In this document: positions 8,128 through 15,061 of the stretch, in pieces | Position numbering within the stretch: the first letter of the stretch is position 1 | Layout of the letters: the number at the start of each line of letters is the position of its first letter | DNA from: Cryobacterium frigoriphilum | Lineage (GTDB): Bacteria > Actinomycetota > Actinomycetes > Actinomycetales > Microbacteriaceae | Direction: 5' to 3' | DNA length: 64,000 nt | Assembly: GCF_004403305.1 (NCBI RefSeq) | Contig: NZ_SOHE01000048.1 | Span: 68,069-132,068, forward strand | Position numbers and translations under genes: made by a program | Notes under the pieces: model-generated | The model's input: only the letters and a program-made list of their open reading frames with translations | Told to the model about the DNA's origin: nothing | The model's database searches: none

Positions 8128-9015
8128 ATGACCGAAACGCGTGCAGAGATCCGTGAGTTTTTGAGTTCTCGTCGCGCCCGCGTCACCCCGGAGCAGGCGG
8201 GTCTGCCGGCCTATGGCGGCAACCGTCGGGTCGCGGGCCTGCGCCGCGAAGAGGTGGCGATGCTCAGCGGCGTGTCGGTGGACTACTACGTTCGGCTGGA
8301 ACGCGGCAATCTCGCCGGCGCGTCGGAAAGTGTTCTCGACGCTCTCGCGCGAACCCTTCGGCTGACCGAGGCGGAGCGAGAGTACCTGTTCAATCTGGCC
8401 CGTGCCGCCGGGCCGGCGCGCCCTCGCCGGCAACGGCCATCCATTTCAGTTCGTCCGGCGGTTCAGCAGATACTCGATGCCGTGTCGGATGCCCCCGCCT
8501 GGGTGCGCAACGGCCGCCACGACATCCTCGCGGCCAACAGCCTCGGGCGAGCGCTCTATTCCCCGGTGTTCGACGATCCCCGGCGCCCGGTCAACACCAC
8601 TCGGTTCACCTACCTGAATCCGGCTGCGCGTGAGTTCTGGCGTGACTACGATCAGATCGCCAACGATTCTGCCGCGATGCTGCGGCTGGAGGCTGGCCGC
8701 AGCCCGCACGACCCCGAGCTGATCAAGCTCGTGGGGGAGTTGTCGACCCAGAGCGAGCTGTTTCGGCAGCGCTGGGCATCACGCGACGTGATGCATCACC
8801 GCAGTGGTCTCAAGCGAATGCACCACCCGATTGTGGGCGACCTCGACCTCAACTACGAGTCCCTCGAACTGCCGAGCGAGCCGGGCCTGGTCATGAACGT
8901 ATACACGGCGCCGGTCGGTTCTGCGACAGCGGATGCCCTGAAGGTGCTGGCCTCCTGGGCCGCCACGCAACAGACCGCGAAGAGTGAAGGTCACTGCCAG
9001 CCACAGTCGAGGTGA
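8128..9015 (+). CDS. Helix-turn-helix regulator with MmyB-like ligand-binding domain
   Basis: A 295-residue regulator. An XRE-type HTH spans about residues 25-80 (NRRVAGLRREEVAMLSGVS, YYVRLERGN), followed by the MmyB/MLTR ligand-binding domain at about 105-270 (ILDAVSDAPAWVRNGRHDILAAN is the diagnostic start of that domain). These regulators usually control a neighbouring oxidoreductase or hydrolase gene. No such gene adjoins it here; the next gene, arr, is on the same strand. Confidence 0.92.
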   Translation: MTETRAEIREFLSSRRARVTPEQAGLPAYGGNRRVAGLRREEVAMLSGVSVDYYVRLERGNLAGASESVLDALARTLRLTEAEREYLFNLARAAGPARPRRQRPSISVRPAVQQILDAVSDAPAWVRNGRHDILAANSLGRALYSPVFDDPRRPVNTTRFTYLNPAAREFWRDYDQIANDSAAMLRLEAGRSPHDPELIKLVGELSTQSELFRQRWASRDVMHHRSGLKRMHHPIVGDLDLNYESLELPSEPGLVMNVYTAPVGSATADALKVLASWAATQQTAKSEGHCQPQSR

Positions 9016-9181
9016 CGGAGGCTTGACGCACGATGGCATGCGTCGGCTGGCTGATGGTCGAATCGGTCACGATTTCGCTTCGCACATCCGTGGCGCCAGA
9101 CGTGGGCGTGGGAGTGTCGCTCGTGACGGGTACCAGCAGGGCCTCCCTCGGCGAGCACGCCGCTAGGCTGAGGTCGAATCA

Positions 9182-9229
9182 GCTCAGAATTGCAGGGGTT
9201 CAGAATTGCAGCGGTTCAGAGTTGCAGGG
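9182..9229 (+). repeat. Three tandem 16-bp repeats in the arr leader
   Basis: Three adjacent 16-mers of consensus GTTCAGAATTGCAGGG lie at 9182-9197, 9198-9213 and 9214-9229, each differing by 1-3 bases. The last copy supplies the AGGGAG ribosome-binding site for arr. A possible -10 box (TAGGCT, 9164-9169) would put the repeats in the 5' untranslated region. Confidence 0.8.
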
Positions 9230-9236
9230 AGTGCAG

Positions 9237-9665
9237 ATGACGAACGAGCCGACACCCTTCGAAGTCCACGAGTCGGGGGCCTTGTTCCACGGCACCAAAG
9301 CGCATCTGGCGGTGGGAGATCTGTTGGTGCCCGGCCGCGACTCGAACTTTGAAACCGGGCGGCGAGCGAACCACGTCTATCTGACCGCAACACTGGATGC
9401 CGCCACCTGGGGCGCCGAGCTGGCCGCGGGCGAGGGACGGGGTCGGATCTACATCGTGAAACCGACGGGACGTCTCGAAGACGACCCGAACGTCACGGAT
9501 AAGAAATTCCCCGGCAATCCGACCCACTCGTACCGAACTCGTGAGCCGGTGGAGGTGGTCGGTGAACTGGTTGATTGGTCGGGACACTCGCCCGCTCAGC
9601 TGCAGGCGATGCGCGACGGTCTCGAGAAACTCGCCCGCCAAGGCGTTGCGGTCATCGACGACTAG
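9237..9665 (+). CDS. arr: NAD(+)-rifampin ADP-ribosyltransferase
   Basis: A 142-residue protein, full length for the Arr family (about 140). Motifs LFHGTKAHLAVGDLL, FETGRRANHVYLTATLDAATWGAELA and GRIYIVKPTG match Arr enzymes throughout. It transfers ADP-ribose from NAD to the C23 hydroxyl of rifamycins and inactivates them in the cytoplasm. The ATG at 9237 is preferred over upstream in-frame starts because AGGGAG sits 6 nt before it and the Arr fold starts there. Three 16-bp repeats form the leader. Confidence 0.95.
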   Translation: MTNEPTPFEVHESGALFHGTKAHLAVGDLLVPGRDSNFETGRRANHVYLTATLDAATWGAELAAGEGRGRIYIVKPTGRLEDDPNVTDKKFPGNPTHSYRTREPVEVVGELVDWSGHSPAQLQAMRDGLEKLARQGVAVIDD

Positions 9666-9694
9666 CCCGGCGGCCGCGAGGTCAGGTCTCGGCG

Positions 9695-9713
9695 ACTATC
9701 TCGGCGCGATAGT
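9695..9713. promoter_or_regulatory. Palindromic operator of the PEP-type operon (shared with BMC promoter)
   Basis: ACTATC-N7-GATAGT, 124 bp upstream of the swivel-domain gene. The 19-mer aligns with the palindrome at 23369-23387: TATCTC and GATA are identical, and the outer bases differ in compensating pairs. Likely binding site of the locus regulator. Confidence 0.6.
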
Positions 9714-9836
9714 TACCACGGCGATTGTTGTCTCCCCGCCCAGTCCGTAACAGCGTCGTACTCCGGGAATATACCGCTATGCGCAATCTCGTCGAAGAGA
9801 CTGCGGCGGCACGCAGACCACTCAAGGAGGATTGGC

Positions 9837-10256
9837 ATGACGACAGTACTCGCCGAAGGCTTCAACGCCTTCGAGACCACGAAGAGTCCGGAAGGAACGG
9901 TCAAATACCTGGGATCGCCCCAGGACGTGATCCAGCTTTTGTCCAGCGGCAAGCTCGCCGAACACATTCTGTTGGTCAGAGGCGGCACGACGACCTTTCT
10001 GTCGCCCGCTCTGAGCATGGGCGCGATCGGCATCATCACCATGTCGGGCGCTCCCGAATCGCACCTCGGGATTCTCTCGCGGGAGTTCCAGACTCCGTGT
10101 GTGATGACCGCCTACCTGACATCGAGCGATTCGCGCTACGTTGTCGGCAAATCGGGTGACGCTCATTTCGAAGAGATGGCGGCCAATCTGGAGGGAAAGC
10201 ATGTGCGGCTCGACGTGACGGATTCGGAGGTCGGGCGAGTCGTCCTCATGGACTGA
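9837..10256 (+). CDS. Stand-alone phosphohistidine swivel (PEP-utilising mobile) domain protein
   Basis: A 139-residue protein that is essentially one PEP-utilising mobile domain. The segment IGIITMSGAPESHLGILSRE, then FQTPCVM, matches the phosphohistidine loop (TGG.TSHAAI..RE..IP.V) of PPDK, PEP synthase and EI. His76 is the expected phosphorylated residue. AAGGAGG precedes the ATG. It is the first gene of a four-gene operon ending in a PPDK-like enzyme that carries its own swivel domain (His466). By analogy with phenylphosphate synthase, where swivel and ATP-binding parts are separate subunits, it may carry phosphate to a small substrate. That role is inference. Confidence 0.8.
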   Translation: MTTVLAEGFNAFETTKSPEGTVKYLGSPQDVIQLLSSGKLAEHILLVRGGTTTFLSPALSMGAIGIITMSGAPESHLGILSREFQTPCVMTAYLTSSDSRYVVGKSGDAHFEEMAANLEGKHVRLDVTDSEVGRVVLMD

Positions 10257-10264
10257 TCCGCAGG

Positions 10265-10345
10265 CATCCCCCTAAACCGCTGCAACACCACCAACGCGAC
10301 ACCACCACCGCAACACCACGATCACAACGACACGATCACAATGAT
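10265..10345 (+). repeat. C/A-rich low-complexity spacer
   Basis: The 103-bp gap before the next gene is dominated by reiterated ACACCAC and CACGATCACAA(C/T)GA units and is almost free of G on the plus strand. It ends in a GAGGAG ribosome-binding site. It is probably an unstructured leader or mRNA spacer. Confidence 0.6.
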
Positions 10346-10359
10346 GTGAGGAGATACAG

Positions 10360-11799
10360 ATGACGATCGAAGCCGAAGTAGGAAAGCGAGCGACGTACAA
10401 GGATCGCTACAAGGAAGAAGACGACGGGCTCAGGTTTCAGGACCTCGAATTCGTCGGCAACTTTATCGATCTGCCGCCGCTGAAAGACGGCATCCTCGGC
10501 GACAAGGTGCAAAAAGAACGCGCACAGTCCAAGGTGCTCGAGCGCGTGACGAAGGACGACGTGCTCAAAGACCAGTTCACGATTCCCGAGTTGAACGACC
10601 TGAACAACTACCTCGCCTGGAACGTCTGGGATGTGCTGGTCATGCGCGCGACGGAGGGCGTCTCTGGCATGATTCCCCGCCAGGAGTACGAGATCCTTGC
10701 CTTCATGCACGAGTTCTACCGCTGGCCGGAGTTTCTGCGCATGACGACCGACGAGGTCGGCGCCCAGGGAATCCTCGACATCGGGGCGCAGTCGCGTCGG
10801 GAGATCGGCACCAAGGTCAACGGGGTTCATGACTGGTGTATTGGCGCTGTCGGGTTCGGGATGGGCCGGTGCGGGCTGCTCGCGCTCGACGCCATCAAGC
10901 CAAACGACTACGTCGAGGAGAGCAACGAGATCCTCAAGTTCATGCAGCGGGTACTGTACGGCAAGCGCCAGGATGGTTTTATCCTGAACTCGCAGGACCG
11001 CTATCGGGCGCGTATCCACGACACGGATTTTCTGCAGACGATCATCGACCAGATCGAGCCGCTCGAGGAGGGAAGCCCCCGTCACGAGCAGTTCACCCGG
11101 TTCAACGCGGCCGCCGAACTGCTGGCGTTCCTCGACCACTTCGACTGCCGCCTCGGGCTCGGCGACACGGGACCGTACGAGCTGCCGAACGGCAACATCG
11201 TCATCATCCGTGACCTCTTCGTCAACGAGGAGGAGTACCACTGGAGCGACGTCTGCGGCGATGCCGGCCTGCCGCACGCGTACACGCTGGCGATCGAGAT
11301 CGACCCGAATGCGATGGGGCTGGCGGAGATTCGGGTCAACGACATCTCCACGACCTTCACCCGTCCGAAGAACTACATCCCGGCGATTGTCGGCGGCGCG
11401 GTCTTCGCCCGGGAGAAGTGGGACACCCCCATGGCCAACATCCAGACGATCAAGATTCAGGACCTGCCGGCACAGCTCGCGAAGGTGCAGCAAGCCACGA
11501 TCAAGCTCTACACAAAGATGTCGAAGATGTCCAAGCGTGAGTTGATCTGGGCCGGGCACGACGTGTACTACCAGGGCATGATCCTGCCGCACCTGCGTCG
11601 CGCGGGTACCTGGGACAAGGCCGTACAAGACCTCCAGCTGAAAGAGGTCGACCAGCGCATCGCGAACTACTACTACGACATCCAGAAGCGTGGATTCGCC
11701 CAGGAAACGGTGCCGCAGAAGATCTTCTCCGGAGCGGGCTATCTGCCGTTCGGCGAGAAGGCCGACATCCGGGCGTCGAAGGCCAGCTGGCTCTTCTGA
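10360..11799 (+). CDS. Conserved protein of unknown function, second gene of PEP-type operon
   Basis: A 479-residue soluble protein; I do not recognise its family. It has a charged N-terminus (YKDRYKEEDDGL), no signal peptide and no membrane segment. Visible features are WNVWDVLVMRATEGVSGMIPR, a Gly/Cys motif GAVGFGMGRCGLLALDA, HFDCRLGLGDTGPYELPNG and several conserved-looking His, Asp and Trp residues. AGGAG lies before the ATG. It sits between the swivel protein and the PPDK-like enzyme, so it probably binds the substrate that receives or donates phosphate, or forms the catalytic subunit. Regular codon use and a strong ribosome-binding site support a real gene. Confidence 0.85.
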   Translation: MTIEAEVGKRATYKDRYKEEDDGLRFQDLEFVGNFIDLPPLKDGILGDKVQKERAQSKVLERVTKDDVLKDQFTIPELNDLNNYLAWNVWDVLVMRATEGVSGMIPRQEYEILAFMHEFYRWPEFLRMTTDEVGAQGILDIGAQSRREIGTKVNGVHDWCIGAVGFGMGRCGLLALDAIKPNDYVEESNEILKFMQRVLYGKRQDGFILNSQDRYRARIHDTDFLQTIIDQIEPLEEGSPRHEQFTRFNAAAELLAFLDHFDCRLGLGDTGPYELPNGNIVIIRDLFVNEEEYHWSDVCGDAGLPHAYTLAIEIDPNAMGLAEIRVNDISTTFTRPKNYIPAIVGGAVFAREKWDTPMANIQTIKIQDLPAQLAKVQQATIKLYTKMSKMSKRELIWAGHDVYYQGMILPHLRRAGTWDKAVQDLQLKEVDQRIANYYYDIQKRGFAQETVPQKIFSGAGYLPFGEKADIRASKASWLF

Positions 11800-11869
11800 C
11801 CCGTTTGTCCCCAGCGGAGGCAGTCGCCCGATGCGGCTGTCTCCGCTTTCCACGCTCGGGAGGACCACC

Positions 11870-12490
11870 ATGACTCGCACGCTGCTCGACAACGTGAACT
11901 ATGACGTGCTCAATACGATCGCCCTGAAGAAGATGGCCGCCGAGAAGGCGATCGCGGACGCCTCCGGCGTCAGCCTCGGGCAGGTCGCGACGGCCCTTGA
12001 CGATCTCGAGTCGCAGGGACTCGTGGTCACGATCGGCACGCAGTCCCTGCCAACGGATGATGCGGTTCCGGCGCTCGTGGCCACCGCTGCGACCCGATAC
12101 GCGAACCTGAGAATCGATCCGGCCGTGCTTGAGATGGCGACGAAGTTCGAGCAGGTCAACGGACAGTTTCTCAAGGCCATCTCGTCGTGGCAGCAGGTCG
12201 ACGTGGCCGGGCGCAAGATCACGAACGATCACAGCGACTCGGAATACGACAGCAAGGTTCTCGACCGCCTCGACAAGCTCGTGTCGAGGCTGGTGCAGCT
12301 CATCGCCGTGTTGAGCCACCAGGACGGTCGCTTCGACAGGTACGCGGTGAGGTTCATCCGCGCGACCGATCTCGTGCTGGCGGGCGACCTGGCGTACGTG
12401 TCCTCACCAACCATCGAATCGGTGCACAACATCTGGTTCGAATTTCACGAGGACCTCCTGCGTACCCTCGGGCAGGAGCGTGGGGAATGA
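11870..12490 (+). CDS. Hypothetical protein with winged-helix-like N-terminus
   Basis: A 206-residue protein. Residues about 8-60 look like a winged helix (NTIALKKMAAEKAIADASG, VATALDDLESQGLVVTIG), followed by a helical C-terminal part without a recognisable domain. GGGAGGA lies 6 nt before the ATG. Its last codon overlaps the start of the PPDK-like gene (ATGA), so the two are translated together. It may be a small subunit or adaptor of the PPDK-like enzyme rather than a DNA-binding regulator. The function is not known. Confidence 0.8.
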   Translation: MTRTLLDNVNYDVLNTIALKKMAAEKAIADASGVSLGQVATALDDLESQGLVVTIGTQSLPTDDAVPALVATAATRYANLRIDPAVLEMATKFEQVNGQFLKAISSWQQVDVAGRKITNDHSDSEYDSKVLDRLDKLVSRLVQLIAVLSHQDGRFDRYAVRFIRATDLVLAGDLAYVSSPTIESVHNIWFEFHEDLLRTLGQERGE

Positions 12491-15027
12491 CAGACACGGC
12501 CGAATCGACCGTTCGATCGATCGAGCCGGCTCTCACCTTTTCGTTCGATGATGCGTCGACGGCCGGCAAGGCCGTGCTGGGGGGAAAGGGTGCCGGGCTG
12601 ATCGCGATGACCCGCAGTGGGCTGCGCGTTCCACCCGGGTATGTGCTCTCGACCGCCTGCTGTCGGGAATACTTTGTCTCTGGCGCCATACCGGCGGGAC
12701 TGCTCGCGCAGATCGAGGAGCGTCTGGTCTCGCTCGAACGGCAGACGGGCAAGGTCTTCGGCGGCGGCCCCACGCCACTCCTGCTCTCGGTTCGTTCCGG
12801 GGCGCCGGTCTCGATGCCGGGGATGATGGACACCGTACTCAACCTGGGCTTGAACCGGCCGGCAGCCGTCGCGCTCGCGACGCAGACCCGCAACCCCCGA
12901 TTCATGGCCGATGTGCTGTTCCGGTTCCACGCGATGTATGCACAAATCGTGCTCGACGTTCTCGACGTGCCCGACCCGGGCGAGCTCGACGCGATCCTCG
13001 GCCCCCTCGGCGACGACCCTGACCCGGCAGTCGTCTACGACACCGTGTGGGACTTCTGCCAGGCGAGGCTCGTCGAACAGGGTGACGAAGAGGTACCGGC
13101 AGAACCTCGAGAACAGTTACGTCGAGCGATCGAGGCCGTCTTCCGTTCCTGGAACACCCGCCGGGCGATCACCTACCGCGAGCTTCACCGCATCCCGCAC
13201 CAGATGGGCACCGCCGTCGTCGTGCAGTCGATGGTGTTCGGCAACCTCGACGCGCATTCCGGGTCGGGCGTGGTCTTCAGCCGTAACCCGGTGAGCGGCG
13301 CCCCCGGCCTGTTCGGCGAGTTTCTCGCGGCCAGCCAGGGCGAAGACGTCGTCGCCGGTACCCGCACTCCCGACCCGATCTCCGGCCTGCACGACCTGCT
13401 GCCCGACGCGTTCGACGACCTGACCGCCACGGTCGCCCGCCTCGAGAAGCTCAACCAGGACGTACTCGACATCGAGTTCACGATCGAGCGTGGGGTGCTG
13501 TACTTTCTGCAGGTGCGCAGCGCCAAGCGCACCGCCACGGCCGCCATCCGAATCGCGACCGACCTGCTCGACGAAGGAACGGTGTCTGACCACGCGGCCC
13601 TGCAAATGCTGTCTGTCGATCAGGTACGCCAGGTGCAGCGCCCCGGATTCGACCCCGCGGAAGTCGTGGATGCTCGGGCGACAGGCCGGGTCATCGCTCA
13701 GGGGATCGGTGCTTCCCCCGGCCAGGTCACCGGAATCGTGACCCTCGACCCCGATCGGGCCAAGGCCCTCGCGAAGACGGGCGTGCGCGTGATTCTTGCC
13801 CGTCAGATCACCAGTCCGACCGACCTGCACGGCATGATTGCGGCCGACGGGATCGTGACGGCGACCGGTGGCGCCACGAGCCACGCTGCGGTCGTCGCCC
13901 GGGCACTTGGAAAGACCTGCGTCGTCGGCTGCGCGCAATTGGTGATCGATGCGTCGAGCAAGACACTGTCCGTCGGAGGTCACGTGATTCGGGAAGGTGA
14001 CGCCCTCTCGCTGGATGGTGCTACGGGGGAGGTCTTCGTCGGAGCGCTGACCCTCACGAGGCCGGCCATCGCCGGTGCGCAACTCGAGCGGTTGCTCGGT
14101 CTCTCCAACCGGAGATCCGGGGCCGAAGTGCTCGTGCGGGCGACCACGGTCGACCAGGTGATGGCGGCGAAGCGTGCCGGCCTGCCGGGAGTGGTCGCTT
14201 CGGCAGCGGATATCCTGGCCACGAGCGCTCGGTTCGCCGAGGTCATCGAGTCTCTTCGGGCGCCCGAAGACGAAGCGAGTACCTTCGCCGTCGTCGAAGA
14301 CGTGCTGGCCGAGCAGTTCACCGCGCTGTTCGCGGCGGCCGGTGACCTGGAGTTCAGCATTCGCGCGATCGATTTTCTCACCGACAAGATCTCCGACGTG
14401 CTCGACACCAGAACCATCGCGGTCGAGTACCCCCACCTGGCGATGCCGCTCGGTTCGGCGGAGTCCATCCGCGCCCAGTTGCGCGGCATCACCCGCGCGG
14501 TTGCGGCATCCGGTGCCCGCCCTCGCGTCAGCCTATGCGTGCGCAACGTCTCCGACCGTGCCGAGGCGGCCGCTCTCGCGGTCATCAGAGCCGAGCAGGA
14601 GGGGTCTGGCGGAGTCGAACTCGGTGTCTACCTGACCAGTCCGCGTGGTGCCCTGGCGGCGCACGAACTCGGTGACGAGGTCGAGCTGGTCTGGGTGGAG
14701 CTGCGGCTGCTGCAGGCCGCGATGTTCGGCCTGCCGGACGAGTACCTGCTTGCCCGCGAACCCCTGGACCGCTACAGTTCCCGCGGCCTGCTCTCCGTCA
14801 ATCCCCGCGACTCCATCGACCCCTCGGTCATTCCACTGCTCGCCACGGTCGCCGGGGCGGCCGGCGCAAACGCGGCCACGCGCGTCGGGGTGCGAGTGTC
14901 CGGCGAGGCCTCGGAAAGCCTCATCGGTGAGCTGTTCGCTCACGGATTCCGTCGCTTCGCGGTCGATTCGGCCGAGGCGGCCCCCGTGCGTCTCGCCCTC
15001 GGAAAGGCCGTTCCCGCTGCGGAATAG
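12487..15027 (+). CDS. Pyruvate-phosphate-dikinase-like enzyme with degenerate C-terminal barrel
   Basis: 846 residues. The ATP-grasp part closely matches PPDK (GGKGAGLIAMTRSGLRVPPG; LLLSVRSGAPVSMPGMMDT; VFGNLDAHSGSGVVFSRNP; GEDVVAGTRTPDPI), as does the swivel domain with His466 (TATGGATSHAAVVARALGK). From about residue 530 the PEP/pyruvate TIM barrel is poorly conserved: the GLCRTEHMF-type arginine segment and the catalytic CGEHGG cysteine loop are absent. It can probably phosphorylate its own His from ATP but should not make PEP by the normal route. It likely phosphorylates another acceptor with its operon partners. Start overlaps the upstream stop (ATGA). Confidence 0.85.
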   Translation: MTDTAESTVRSIEPALTFSFDDASTAGKAVLGGKGAGLIAMTRSGLRVPPGYVLSTACCREYFVSGAIPAGLLAQIEERLVSLERQTGKVFGGGPTPLLLSVRSGAPVSMPGMMDTVLNLGLNRPAAVALATQTRNPRFMADVLFRFHAMYAQIVLDVLDVPDPGELDAILGPLGDDPDPAVVYDTVWDFCQARLVEQGDEEVPAEPREQLRRAIEAVFRSWNTRRAITYRELHRIPHQMGTAVVVQSMVFGNLDAHSGSGVVFSRNPVSGAPGLFGEFLAASQGEDVVAGTRTPDPISGLHDLLPDAFDDLTATVARLEKLNQDVLDIEFTIERGVLYFLQVRSAKRTATAAIRIATDLLDEGTVSDHAALQMLSVDQVRQVQRPGFDPAEVVDARATGRVIAQGIGASPGQVTGIVTLDPDRAKALAKTGVRVILARQITSPTDLHGMIAADGIVTATGGATSHAAVVARALGKTCVVGCAQLVIDASSKTLSVGGHVIREGDALSLDGATGEVFVGALTLTRPAIAGAQLERLLGLSNRRSGAEVLVRATTVDQVMAAKRAGLPGVVASAADILATSARFAEVIESLRAPEDEASTFAVVEDVLAEQFTALFAAAGDLEFSIRAIDFLTDKISDVLDTRTIAVEYPHLAMPLGSAESIRAQLRGITRAVAASGARPRVSLCVRNVSDRAEAAALAVIRAEQEGSGGVELGVYLTSPRGALAAHELGDEVELVWVELRLLQAAMFGLPDEYLLAREPLDRYSSRGLLSVNPRDSIDPSVIPLLATVAGAAGANAATRVGVRVSGEASESLIGELFAHGFRRFAVDSAEAAPVRLALGKAVPAAE

Positions 15028-15061
15028 CCGCCCCGCTACACCGCAGCGTGAGCCGCTCGAG

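Noticed and set aside
9182..9229. Possible CRISPR-like array
   Set aside because: Tandem 16-mers without spacers; a short satellite in a gene leader.
12487..15027. Annotation as ordinary pyruvate phosphate dikinase (ppdK)
   Set aside because: The N-terminal half fits, but the PEP/pyruvate barrel lacks its arginine and cysteine motifs and the operon context is atypical, so only a PPDK-like call is made.
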